The translations under genes were made by a program, and so were the position numbers. From Platycnemis pennipes (lineage: Eukaryota > Arthropoda > Insecta > Odonata > Platycnemididae), in assembly GCA_933228895.1 (NCBI GenBank), contig OW121856.1, forward strand, positions 14,773,805 to 14,837,804: 64,000 bases of DNA, read 5' to 3'. The notes under the pieces were generated by a model. It made no database searches. It was not told where the DNA came from and saw only the letters and a list, made by a program, of their open reading frames with translations. Below are positions 21,626 through 32,358 of this stretch, one piece after another. The number at the start of each line of letters is the position of its first letter. Position 1 is the stretch's first letter.

Positions 21626-22441
21626 TTGTACACAGAGCGTACCTATAAAATTAGTAACACGAAGATCGAAAACGTTGAAACCATAAGATACTTAGGTGTA
21701 ACAATCACTAAGGATTTATCATGGGGAAGACAAATCCGGGAAATATGCGGCAAAGCGAAGAGAAAGCTAGGATTTATAAAAAAAGAGTACTATGGAAATG
21801 TGATGTGAAGACAAAAGAGCGATGTTACTTTTCACTAGTTAGGCCCCACCTTGAGTACGCAGCCAGTGTATGGGATCCGAATGACTTAGCCTTGATCAGA
21901 GAACTAGACAGTGTGCAGCGTAGAGCAGCTAGGTTCGTTAAAAGGTGTTACGATAGGTTGAGTAGCGTTTCAGAATTAATAAAAGAATTAGGGTGGGAAT
22001 CATTATCAGAGCGTAGGTTAAAGTACAGATTAAATCTATTAGAGAAATTTCTATCGGATAGCTTTACTGAAGATGTAGGGCACATATTAAAAAAACCAGC
22101 GTATTATGCTAGATTCGACCAGATAAATAAGATTAGAGAGGTAGATTGTCGTACCGATAGATTCAAAATGGCATTTTTCCCCCGTACTATAAGAGAACAG
22201 AATAGGCAGCAAAGCATTGGGATAGGTACGGGAAATATTTTAGAGTATTCTGTAGTGCATCATGCATGTCTTTTTTTACAATGCATTTACATCCCTTAGA
22301 TACTTTAGATACTAAAAATGTAGTTGCATGAGACTCTATAGTTGCTTGTTTCCATGTTAGTAGTGCATTCTTGGTGATCTTCATCCCCTGCCACACACCC
22401 TCGTGGTGGATTGCAGGATCCGTGTAGATGTAGATGTAGAT
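21626..22441 (+). mobile_element. CR1-like LINE subfamily B, best-preserved copy
   Basis: The translation begins near RTYKISNTKIENVETIRYLG, with VTITKDLSWGRQI after it. A frameshift near 21790 moves to a second frame with CYFSLVRPHLEYAASVWDP, LIRELDSVQRRAARFVKRCY, LIKELGWESLSERRLKYRLN, a FTEDVGHILKKPAYYAR segment and DCRTDRFKMAFFPRTIREQN. After the stop, a ~150-base UTR leads to the terminal hairpin CCCTGCCACACACC/GGTGGATTGCAGG and three GTAGAT units. The 192-codon open frame is the longest well-supported LINE frame in the window. Compared with subfamily A it has LDSVQRRAARFVKR for LERVQRRSARFVKG. Confidence 0.92.
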
Positions 22442-22449
22442 ACACAACT

Positions 22450-23640
22450 TTTGCGTTTAGGATAATATTTTCAGAAAAACAGACGAATTTTTAATTTATC
22501 GTATTTATGAGACCTATCAACATCCCCGCCTCTCTCGATCTCTTACCTAACAAAACACTAAAAAGAGACAATCCTTGGGAAATGGGATGATTTCAGAAAG
22601 CTATAACGATTTGTCAATACAAATAAATATCATCAATGCTCATTGCATAATAGCCTAAAAATATACAGCAATTGGACGGCAGATAATATTTTGAATTAAA
22701 ATTATATATCACCAACGAGCTGGGGCTGTAAAATGATATCCTATGCATAGAAAAATATTTAATCATTGAACTATACTCCAGTTTTTCTGCTTCTTTTGAT
22801 ATTTTTAAACTTAATTCTTTATTACATGCTCTGCATACTATCGTATTTTACCTCTTTTCCTCAGCCCATTTTCTGATTTGCATCTTAATGAATCATTTCA
22901 ATGTTGACACATAATTATTTGAATGAGTGATAGACAGTATTATTAGGATAGCAGTTTAGATTGGTGGCTCGACGTCTCGTATGATCACAGAGGCGCTCAG
23001 GGAGAGAGTTGCTGCCAATTACAGATCACGGAGCAACTCTCTCAAAAGCCTTGACTCCAGCATCACAAATTACAGACCATGATACAGGGGGACTTCTTTT
23101 TTCATGCTCGTCGAAACAAAATAGAGCACCATACCAGACAGAAGTAATATCACGATAATAGATTTGACTAAATATAAGCAACACATTCAACTGATGCAAT
23201 CATCTTCAATTATTATAATGTAACTTAACCAAAAATTACTGTGAAAATGAGTTTTTAACTAATTCTAAGTCTTTTCCTTTCAATTTCTTATTTAAGCCTT
23301 GGCGATAAAAAATAAATAACATGGCATTACTTTCCAGGCATACTTAACCAATAAAAACAGAAAAACCCTGGATATTTCGCTTTAGTATCCTTACTAAAAT
23401 GACTTAGATGAATAGAAACAATAATTATTCCGTGTTGTTAGGTTTCCGTCTCCATTTATCGGCCACAGGCATCTAATTCATTTTAAGATTAAATACCATC
23501 TTACTAAAATAACAAATAAATTAATTATTCATGTAGCTAACACCTTCCAGTCAAAAGCATTCCTTTTGATGTATACAATTGAAATTAGTCTTAGACCCTT
23601 TATAATAATGATTGAAATCAAAGAAATATTATGGGAATGG
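22450..23640. other. No gene recognised
   Basis: AT-rich DNA without identifiable repeat or gene. A GAGAGAGTTGCTGC / GCAACTCTCTC inverted pair occurs at about 23001 and 23034. Confidence 0.35.
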
Positions 23641-23644
23641 ATAT

Positions 23645-24020
23645 GAAATATGGATAGTACGGGGAAAAATGAGATTTTGCATCTATCAGTACGACAACCT
23701 ATCCCTTTAATCTTTTTTATCTGGTCGATTCTAGCATAATACCCTGGTTTTTTTAATGTATGCCTCACATCTTCAGTAAAGTTATTCGATTTAAGTTTCT
23801 GTAAGAGATTTAATCTGTACTTTAATCTACTCTCTGATAATGATTCCCACCCTAATTCTTCTATTAATTCCGATACACTTCTCAACCTATCGTAACATAT
23901 TTTAACGAACCTAGCTGCTCTACGCTGCACACTGTCAAGCTCTCTGATCAATTCTAATTCATTCGGATTCCATACATTGGCTGCATATTCAAGGTGGGGC
24001 CTAATAAGTGAAAAGAAACA
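23645..24020 (-). mobile_element. CR1-like LINE subfamily B fragment, reverse
   Basis: On the minus strand, LGPTLNMQPMYGI-type sequence (old RPHLEYAANVW) near 24000 leads into ELDSVQRRAARFVKICYDRL, LIEELGWESLSESRLKYRLN, LKKPGYYARIDQIKKIKG and CRTDRCKISFFP. The match stops near 23645, without the usual 3' hairpin. This copy is therefore truncated at both ends, probably by later deletion. Confidence 0.85.
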
Positions 24021-24024
24021 CCCC

Positions 24025-24955
24025 TAATTGCCCTTCATCTGTTACCCCATCCTAACAACCCCTCCTTTTCACCTCCCTATATAATCTTTTACACACTTAT
24101 ATTTTTTAATCTGTAGACGCTCAAAAAGCAAAATGTGGTCATAATAAACCCTACAACAGTGGAATTCGCTCATTTTTTAAGTGCTGTTATGATCCGTTTC
24201 AACTAAATCAGGCCAGAAATCTCAGATTTTGTTAGGGATAATGACAATATGCATGCAGAAAGTATCTAATATATGTAAAGGTGCTCTTGTGGCGCTCCTC
24301 GGCGTCAGCAAGTCCCCGTGGTTTCCACTTGATTTCCCGATTCCACTGCTGACCGGGCGTGTCCGCCTTTCCCGGTCATTCCCATTGCCGACTTGACCCA
24401 CTGCTGACCGTGCGCCTTCACCTTCCCCTCGCCTGTTTCATCCTGCTCACCTTTCTCTTTTACCCGACTGAGTTACAGCCTGTACATTCCTTTGCCCGAC
24501 TGAATTGCAGCCTATGCATTCCTTTGCTCGCTGAGCGAGCGTGATCAGCAATAGACTGAGCGACAACTCAGGTGAGAGATTTATCGGCCAATTAGCAAAT
24601 GCCACGGGGTATCACGTGGGGTATGCCACCTAGGGGATGATCGGAGCTGGACTGGTTAAAAGGGAGTTGGATCGGGGACGTCGGGAGGGGAGACAGGGAG
24701 GATCTCATGGTGGACCGTGTTATCACCTAGATCCTTCATCGAGAGAAGACTCAATGAAGTGGTTCCGATGTAGGTCTGGCCTTGTCATTTCCGTTCCCTG
24801 GTCGCCCGCTGACGAATCCAAGGAACTCGAGCCTTTCCCATCATCGGCTCGAGGAACTTACAATTCTCCTATTTTACCGATGAATGTAAAATTAGGAGGA
24901 CAAAAGCGTCTCTTTCAAATAAATTCATTCGTGAGAGACCGATTAAGCGAAACAA
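24025..24955. other. Unassigned, partly GC-rich; 32-base duplication
   Basis: CCCGACTGAGTTACAGCC at 24463 recurs as CCCGACTGAATTGCAGCC at 24495, with shared ATTCCTTTGC after each, giving a 32-base period. Short ORFs at 24359-24544 and 24637-24975 have no recognisable motif. The GC content suggests possible host regulatory DNA. Confidence 0.35.
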
Positions 24956-24957
24956 CC

Positions 24958-25412
24958 TGCCTAATTCAGAATTAATACAAGAATTATGGTGCGAATCACT
25001 ATCAGAGCGTAGGTTAAGGTACAGATTAAATCCATTTGTGAAATTTCAATCGGATAGCTTTACTGAAGATGTTTGGCACACATTAAAAACACCAGCGTAT
25101 TATGCTAGATTCGACCAGATAAATTAGATTGGAGAGATATATTGTCGTACTGATAGATGCAAAATCTCATTTTTCTCCGTACTATAGGAGAACAGAATAG
25201 GCAGCATAGAAAAGGGATAGGTAGGGGAAATATTTAAGAGTAGTCTGTAGTGCGTGATACATTAATTAATCCCTTAAATACTATATATACTAACAATGTA
25301 GTTGCATGAGACCCTATAGTTGCTCGTTTACATGTCGGCAGCGCATGCTTGGTGATCTTCACCCCCTGCCACACACCCTCACGGTGGCTTGCAGGGTATC
25401 TATATCTATATC
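24958..25412 (+). mobile_element. CR1-like LINE subfamily B, short copy with full 3' end
   Basis: It starts within the LIQELWCESLSERRLRYRLN region, continues with PAYYARFDQI and YCRTDRCKI in broken frames, then the UTR (GGGAAATATT..AGAGTAGTCTGTAGTGC) and the hairpin CCCTGCCACACACC/GGTGGCTTGCAGGG. The hexamer tail has changed to TATCTA units. It meets an oppositely oriented CR1 3' end at once. Confidence 0.88.
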
Positions 25413-25468
25413 TACCACGTACTTTGCAAGCCACCTCGAGGGTGTGTGGCAGGGGGTGCATCCACACC
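25405..25468 (-). mobile_element. CR1-like LINE 3' end, reverse, tail-to-tail
   Basis: TATCTATATCTACC, then GCAAGCCACC..GGGTGTGTGGCAGGGGGTG, is the complement of the shared CR1 terminus. Nothing further upstream of the LINE is recognisable beyond about 25468. Confidence 0.8.
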
Positions 25469-25469
25469 A

Positions 25470-26100
25470 GGAACAATGACACAACAAACAAAAATGAACA
25501 CCACAAAGCAAACACTACACCTTTAAAAGTAATTGGGGAAAAAATAAGAAAAACTACCAAATCCCAATCATGTAGGACACACCCATGAATACCATGCATG
25601 CCTTGAAACCCGACACCAATTTCATAGATACTCATGCATGCAAAAAAAAGGCATTGCATGAAAGTCACACGTTGATTTGAACATGCAGGTAATAAAAAAA
25701 AAACTATCGACCAACTCTGAATATTACCTCTATAATTATTACTTATTTACGCGATGTTTAACGCCATGGTATGGTGTAGATGTAGATGAATTCAGTCTGG
25801 CCTTTCGGGTTCAAGTGGAGTGTTAGCGAATGTTCGAGGGGAAATGGAGTGAGACATGAGCGTTCCTTGACGCGGACTTGATGGCTAACTAATGGACAAG
25901 TGCTGGGAGGGCCCGCCTTTGCGTCACGTCGTGGGATGCGTCGTGGGGGGGAATGAAAAAGAGCAGTTTTCCCAATCGTGAGAAGAGGAAGCGAGTGGGA
26001 GTGCCGGAGAAGTCACGTGGTCACTCCTACATATATTACCCCACTGAAAAGTGTCAGCGTCCTGCTTAAGTGACAGTGCGTAGTATATATCAGCCCATAT
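25470..26100. other. No gene recognised
   Basis: A 144-codon minus-strand ORF (25234-25668) runs through both LINE tails and adjoining DNA. It is hydrophobic with no family motif and is not called. Confidence 0.35.
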
Positions 26101-26235
26101 CGATAGATAGAACAAGTTACGAAGGATATAAAAGAGAAGAACTACGTTAACATGAAGATGTTGGCCGACGGAAGAATTCGAGTGGAGGGCTGCGTCAAAA
26201 CAATCTAAGCATTTTTGACCGATGATGATGACATA
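26101..26235 (+). mobile_element. RTE-like LINE 3' end
   Basis: ATAGAACAAGTTACGAAGGA, AAGAACTACGTTAACATGAA and TTGGCCGACGGAAGAATTCG match the last ~130 bases of the RTE-like family, followed by CGATGATGATG. It forms the first half of the duplicated unit at 26160-26382. Confidence 0.8.
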
Positions 26236-26382
26236 GTATATACGAAGTGATATTTCGTTGCCTGCCTACATGGTAGTAAGTATTCTCTCGGATTGATAAA
26301 AAATACGTGGTTATATTACACCCCTTACCGCACACCCTAGTGGTGTGTGGTAAAAGGTGTTATGTACGTGTTGATGAAGACC
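26160..26382 (+). repeat. ~220-base unit, first copy
   Basis: It contains the RTE-like 3' end, a unique stretch (ATAGTATATACGAAGTGATA, AGTATTCTCTCGGATTGAT) and a 19-base-arm hairpin (26318-26336 / 26342-26360) rich in CACACC/GGTGTG. The same series of parts recurs at 27004-27225. A CR1 copy fills the space between. Confidence 0.85.
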
Positions 26383-27003
26383 TCATTTAAAATATGCTGC
26401 CAGTGTATGGGATCCCTATGAAATCGGTCTAAATAATGAACTTCAACGGGTGCAGCGAAGATCGGCAAGATTTGTAAAGGGAAGATACGATAATTATATT
26501 AGCGTAACCGGTATATTAAATGAATTAAAATGGGATTCATTGTCAGATCGCAGGTTGAAATGTAGACTTAATTTCTTAAATAAATTCCATGACAATATTT
26601 TCAGTGATGATGTTAACAATATTTTGCGAACCTCACTTACTATGGTAGACTGGACCATAATCATAAAATTAGAGAAATTGACTGCCGAACTGATAGATTC
26701 AAAATGTCCTTTTTCCCTCGTACAATTAGAGATACGAATAACGGTAAATATGTCCAATCGGAGAGTAGCAATGGATTGCAATGGTAGCTTCATGTTGGTA
26801 TGAGTACTTAGAGCTACTAACAGAATTATTTTTGCATATTTGCTTTGCAATTTATTTTTTAAATACCTAGTGAAATTCTGACTAGTATATTAATACTATT
26901 CCTTTTTTATGCATGATGCGGAGTGCATGTTTGGTGAGAAATCACCCCCTGCCACACACCTTTGTAGTGGCTTGCAGTGTATTATATAGATGTAGATGTA
27001 GAT
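26383..27003 (+). mobile_element. CR1-like LINE subfamily A, 5'-truncated
   Basis: The 5' end lies in the RPHLEYAASVW region (CCTCATTTAAAATATGCTGC). It reads on through VQRRSARFVKGRYDNYISVT, LNELKWDSLSDRRLKCRLN, then frameshifts to the DHNHKIREIDCRTD segment and MSFFPRTIRDTNN. The 3' UTR, hairpin CCCTGCCACACACC/AGTGGCTTGCAG and GTAGATGTAGATGTAG tail are intact. It lies exactly between the two ~220-base units. Confidence 0.9.
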
Positions 27004-27225
27004 TTTGGCCGATGGAAGAATCGAGTGGAGGGCTGCGTCAAAACAATCTCAGGATTTTTGACCGGTGATGATGAAATAGTATATACGAAGTGATATTTCG
27101 TTGCTTTTCTGTGTGGTAGTAAGTATTCTCTCGGATTGATAATATATGCATGGTTATTATGCATCCCTACCACAAACCCTTGCGGTGTGTGGTAACGGGT
27201 GTTATAGTACATGTAGATGAAGATC
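27004..27225 (+). repeat. ~220-base unit, second copy (with RTE-like 3' end)
   Basis: It begins TTGGCCGATGGAAGAATCGA, follows with the ATAGTATATACGAAGTGATA stretch, and ends in the hairpin near 27161-27199 (CCTACCACAAACCC / GGTGTGTGGTAACGG) and GTAGATGAAGAT. It matches 26160-26382 at most positions. Confidence 0.85.
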
Positions 27226-27229
27226 AGGA

Positions 27230-27725
27230 TCTACATCAACGGCAATAATCAGACTTTTTTGATGGTCAATACCTCTATAAGCTTTAAGATCGAAGGTGAA
27301 CATTTTGCTGTATCTTCTAGAGCGAGAAATTTCTTTCAAATTCAAAAATGAAGGAAATTGTGGGATAACAGATATCATAATAGATAAGAAACCCAGACGC
27401 CAATGACGTATGGGAGAAAAAATAGGCTCAAAAGACAAGGCCTGAGATATTTCAGCTCTATTCCTTTATTTTTCCTAAATATATTCCATCTCGATAACGA
27501 TGGTCTCTATCGTATTGAGTATAGGCGGTTAGTATTATAGGGTATTGATAGAATAGTCTTGCTTCGAATCCATATGATACCTCCTAGACACGCTAACATC
27601 TACTTGTTAGTATTTTAGGATGACCAAAAACTTCTGGACAAACGAAAGTAATAGTGGCGTAGTACTAGGCTTCCGTGACCATAAATTTAAGTTTTTTTAC
27701 ACAGCTCGGTCTGAATCAAGATTGT
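27230..27725. other. No gene recognised
   Basis: Only short frames (76-82 codons) without recognisable motifs are present. Confidence 0.35.
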
Positions 27726-27726
27726 C

Positions 27727-28905
27727 AAAAAGTTCCTCTAAAGAGCACTGGTCTAACCTCACAGGTGGAATCAATGTCACCTACTCTCCGCGTCAAAATC
27801 TTTTAGACTCGAGTTTAAACCGGAATAACTCCGAAATTGTTCATCGGATTTTCACGTTATTTGCATAATAATTCAGACAACTTTGTTGTTAACTGATTGC
27901 ATTGTTAGAATTTTATGTTTCCTGAAAAAAAGCAGCGCAGAAAAAGCGCACCGTTGTCGGCGGAATGTCCTGATCTGGGCTCGCGCATTTTTTCAGGAAA
28001 CAAAATTCGATATAAAATAAGGTGCTAACTTCAGATAAATGATAATATCTGATTCGCTCTGGAAATTTAAAGAGGAAATGACAGTTTTAGTTTCGTGGCG
28101 CCATGGTGCATAGTTGCCGAGAAAAAGTGCGATCATAAATGGTATAGCATACCAATAAGTACTAAAGTTAAAACCTCGAACCTTCGCAGACGTTATGATA
28201 AAGATATAATCCACCTTCTATTAAAAATAAGTTTTAGTCAAACACTTTGCTTGTAAGTTATTAGACGTCATGTTGACACATGGCGCCATAGCGCTAAAAA
28301 AATTGGCCCCTTTTTTCTCTAAGGTAAGAAACAGGTCCGAAATTTCTTTTTAAAACTTATTCTAACATTGTAGTCAGTCGACAACAAAATTATCTAAATT
28401 ACCACGTAAATAACGTGAATATCCGATGAACGGTTTTGGAGTTATTTAGGTTTAAACTCGAGTGTACAAGATTTTTGCGTGGACAGTAAATGTTGTATAC
28501 ACATTTCAGAGGCTTTATGCACGTTTCAAAAGTGAAGTATGTCTTTTCACCGCCACATAATTTGCTTATAAATATCTTTGACCTAAAAATTGGAGCGGTT
28601 GACGTAGAGTGCATCTGTTTTTCCTCAGAGGTAGCCGCATTGATTCCCGTTTGGGAGACGTAAGTTGTTTAAACAAAGGTGGGATAACCTCATGAATGGC
28701 ACGCGTCGTGTGAAGGTGTATACTTGTATCGAAATCATTAGACACGAGCTTTTACGAAGACAAGGAATGCAACCATGATTGATACGCTATTTTGTGACAG
28801 AATAACTGAAAGCATAAAATTTCAATGAAGTTCACTTACTCTTGTAAAAAGTTCCTCTAAAGAGCACTGGTCTAACCTCACGGGTGGATTCAATGTCTCC
28901 TACTC
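27727..28905. repeat. 60-base direct repeats flanking a foldback element
   Basis: AAAAAGTTCCTCTAAAGAGC...CCTACTC at 27727-27786 is repeated at 28846-28905 with three substitutions. Between them lies the foldback element 27788-28482 plus about 360 further bases. This repeat may be a segment of a larger element or a duplication that accompanied it. Confidence 0.8.
27788..28482. mobile_element. Foldback-type element with ~130-base inverted arms
   Basis: The left arm (27788-27913, from CCGCGTCAAAATC, with GACTCGAGTTTAAACC and TTCATCGGATTTTCACG) pairs with the right arm (28350-28482, CGTGAATATCCGATGAACGG, GGTTTAAACTCGAGT, GATTTTTGCGTGG). The central ~430 bases include GGCGCCATGG. A partial reverse copy of the right two-thirds lies at 30675-31197. 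No coding capacity was found and the superfamily is unknown. Confidence 0.8.
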
Positions 28906-28909
28906 AAAA

Positions 28910-30670
28910 ATGAACCACAATTTCGGTACCGGTCACTGCGCCCAGAAGATGGAAACCTGCAAAGAAGGTTTAAATATCAGCAAACACTGAAGTCCATTAT
29001 AGAGAATTAAACATTACAGAGTATACAGTATACACTAAATAGTATGGATTATACTCAGTCAGTTCTTATCCTTTACACTGAAGATTGAAATACATGTTAA
29101 TCATATCAAACCATCTTAATTTATCTTCTATTTATAGCCAACGTTTAAAATATATAACTTTTTCTTTAGCAATATAAATTATTATGCGCTGGAAAATCGA
29201 AGTGTACCTATGTAAACGTAGTTATGTGGCTAATATGAAGGAACAACATCAATAAAACCTGGCAACGATAACGCCGTCAGTAAAAAAAATAAATAGTATT
29301 ACCCAAATTTAAGTATTCAAAGAGTAATAGCATTATTTTTAAAGAAAAATTATGTGTACACGTTCGAAGACGGATTAACTCTTTGAACCCTAGGTGCAAA
29401 GATCCTCAACGGCATCATAAAAGATTAGTTGTAAATTTTAGCTGGCCAGTTTCTGTGCATATATATATTTATGAAAACTACGTCATCGGCATCGTTTGCT
29501 TGTAATTTAAAGTATAAAAGAGCTTACCGTAAACTTAGTGGTCAGTATAATACAGTGTTAATTTTCCAGTAACCAAAAAAGAGACTTGAAAAGGTATATT
29601 TTCTGCTTTCAATAGGGAACAATAATGATTGTAATCTAAGCGGTGGGTAAAAGAATTCTTGCACTTACTTTGCAAACTGAGTCCCACATTCTACGTGCAG
29701 CTTTGAAAGTTAATTAATTGTTTTCGAATTTTTATTATATGCATAGTATTTAACCACTATTATAATACTTCAGTCTGGCCGGAATGATGATAGTTTGGCA
29801 TTATATGGTGGATTCCATAAAAACCTACTTTATTTCTTAACTGACTACATTTATACGCACAGCATAAAAAAGGATTAAATTTACTAACATAGGTATTTTG
29901 TGCTAATGGGTAGTATATGTTGTGATAGAGTGGACCATTTCAAAGTGTCAATTACACATGGATGTGTATTTATTGCATCAAGATATATTTTTAGCTCTTT
30001 CTTTCCACAGTAGGCATCAAAAATATTTGTTTTACACCTTCCTATGAGGTTATGTATATTTGAAGCAAATACTGAAGTCAGAAAATTCATTACAATTTTT
30101 TGAAAAAAGCAGCCTAAATTAATTCTATTGCTTAGTCTAAAACCGGTAGGATATTATTCATCTCCCGCAGCTATTAGACTTAAGATGCGATAAAAATTGC
30201 ACCGAGCCGTTCTCATAGAAATTACATACGTAAGGCAAAGTTCAGGGACAAAATTATCGTATTCAAGAATGAGGAATTTCGATATTGAGGGAAAAGTTCA
30301 CGGTTGAAGTGTTTCTTCCAGAAAGTCTTCCGTGTCGAGCTTGAGTGGAATCGATAGAAGACAACCCATATTGTATCCTTGGAGAGTTTATGGTCGCCGG
30401 GATAAAGGAGAAAGGACGCAGGAATTTCCATCTGGTGCATTAAAATTATGAAGAGAAGAAGATGTATCATGCTATGATATCATGCTATCACAGGATCACT
30501 CGTCTTGGAAGGATATGCCGTCGGTTTTAAACCATGGGTACTTTGACGCTAATGAATATTACATTCGGTGCCCGTCATGTCACAGTGGGAGAGGCAATCA
30601 TTGCAGAAGTCGTTAGCGACAGAAAAAGAACATTTGTATGCACATTTTAAAAAAGCATTATATCCCTTAA
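28910..30670. other. No gene recognised
   Basis: AT-rich DNA with only short frames. No long repeat was noticed. Confidence 0.35.
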
Positions 30671-30674
30671 GATA

Positions 30675-31197
30675 GCATTTCTACTGTCCACGCCAAAATA
30701 TTGTTGACTCGAGTTTAAACCTAAATGACTCCGAAACCGTTCATTGGATTTTCACATTATTTACATATTAATTTAGACAATTTTGTCGTTGACTGACTGC
30801 ACTGTTAGAATAATTTTTAAAACCAAATTTTGGACCTGTTTCTTAGGTTAGAGTAAAAAAAGGGCCCATTTTTTTTTAACGCTACGGTGCCATGCGTCAC
30901 TGTGACGTCTAAGAAATTCCAAGAAAAGCGTTTGACTAAAACAAAGTTTTAATACAAGGTGAGTTATATCTTTATCATTACGTCTGCGGAGATTCAAGGT
31001 TTTACTTTAGTACTTATTGGTATACTATTCCATTTGTAACCGCATTTTTTCTCGGCAACGATGCATCATGGCGAGTAGAGACTAAAATTGTCATCTTCCT
31101 CTTTAAATTTCCAGAATGAATCAGATGTTATCATTTAGATGAAGTTAGGACCTTATTTTAAATCGAATTTAATGTTTCCTGAAAAAACGCGCGACCT
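30675..31197 (-). mobile_element. Second copy of the 27788 foldback family, partial
   Basis: It is the reverse complement of about 27975-28490: CCACGCCAAAATATTGTTGA, GACTCGAGTTTAAACCTAAA, TTTTCACATTATTTACATAT, then the centre and TTTCCTGAAAAAACGCGCG. The second arm is missing. Sequence similarity continues a few bases past the arm end (CATTTCTACTGTCCACG), so the true family limit may lie outside the inverted arms. Confidence 0.8.
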
Positions 31198-31207
31198 GAA
31201 AAAACAG

Positions 31208-31455
31208 TTGGGGTCCGCAAAGTATTTTTAACATCATCACTGAAAATATTATCTTGGAATTTGTTTAAGAGATTAAGTATAAATTTCAACCAGCGATCTG
31301 ACAATGATTCCCAATTTAATTCATTTTATAGACTGGTTACGCTAATAAGGTTATCGTACCGTCCCTTTACAAGTCTTGCCGATCTTCGCTGCACACGTTC
31401 AAGTTCGTTATTTAGACCGATTTCGTAGGGATCCCATGCACTGGCAGCATATTAA
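31208..31455 (-). mobile_element. CR1-like LINE subfamily A fragment, reverse
   Basis: The minus strand gives AASAWDPYEIGLNNELERVQ, then RRSARLVKGRYDNLISVT, an ELNWESLSDRW segment and DNIFSDDVKNTL-like sequence in broken frames. It lacks the 3' end and begins immediately beside the foldback copy. Confidence 0.85.
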
Positions 31456-31459
31456 AAAT

Positions 31460-31985
31460 TGCTTCACCTAATAGATAACTCTTGTCATCTGGGAGTGCAG
31501 TAACCCCGAGCAAGGGAGACAACCTATGGCAACGAATCGAACTGAAATATTACCCAAGGGGCCAGGCAGGAGACCGGTTCTTTTACTTCCAGGGGTGAGG
31601 TGGCTTGACCTCTGACCAGCCCAACCCTCTTCAACGGTCACCTCTTCCCCCATTCGACCAATGGAGGCCGATGGTTACGGGAGATAGGGAGAATGTGGGG
31701 GAAGGGGTGCAGGAGCGGAGGGTGGGCAGGTCACGAACTGGGTCACGAGAGCCGACCCCGTTGCAAATCCACGTTTATCAGCGAGTTCCCTGTCCCTCCC
31801 CTCCTCTCCCCCCACCTCACTCCCTTCCACCCTCCACCCCCTCCCATCCCCAAGAACGGCATACATACATACATATATATATAAGTCCCGCTAAGGTAAA
31901 AGCGTGCCCCTCAATTCATGAATTCATCCAAAAAATAGTTTTTAACTTTATATCCCGGCTCTCTCACAATCCGAACCCCTTATTA
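31460..31985. other. Pyrimidine-rich, GC-richer DNA, no gene called
   Basis: C-rich runs (about 31790-31850) and CATA/TA microsatellite bases at 31862-31882. The 128-codon ORF at 31605-31991 is proline-rich by composition and has no motif. Confidence 0.4.
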
Positions 31986-31986
31986 A

Positions 31987-32295
31987 CTTAGTGCCGTGGG
32001 CCGATAAATCGGCTTTTGCTGCACGGCCGAAAAGTGCCACGAGCCGATATATCGGCTGGAGGAGCTAATTAATGTTTAAGCTATTTTAGTAGTAAATACT
32101 ACATTAATACTTTATGCAATGTATCAGAATACCACAAAAACAATTAGTCCATTTTTTGTTAAATAAAAATAATATTACATTCATATCTAAATAGTAACTT
32201 CATATTGTTTATATTTTCAAAAGGAGTTACAAAACTCTCATTACCATGCTGGCACTTTTCACTAGTACTACCAGATTTCAGTGGCACTAAGGGGG
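31987..32295 (+). mobile_element. TTAA-flanked MITE with GCCGAT palindromes
   Basis: TTAA at 31983-31986 and 32296-32299 flank a 309-base element. The left end reads CTTAGTGCCGTGG and the right end is the complement of CCCCCTTAGTGCCACTG, so TTAGTGCC is shared. TTAA target use is typical of piggyBac-like elements. Two internal palindromes, GCCGATAAATCGGC and AGCCGATATATCGGCT, lie within the first 80 bases. Confidence 0.75.
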
Positions 32296-32358
32296 TTAAA
32301 CTCTATCTGGTCTTACAATACACGAAAAAAACACAAACACAGACTGCCTAAAGATATT

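Noticed and set aside
25234..25668. 144-codon minus-strand ORF
   Set aside because: Passes through two CR1 3' ends placed tail-to-tail. The hydrophobic remainder has no family motif.
31605..31991. 128-codon proline-rich ORF
   Set aside because: The composition follows a C-rich tract, and a comparable frame exists on the opposite strand.
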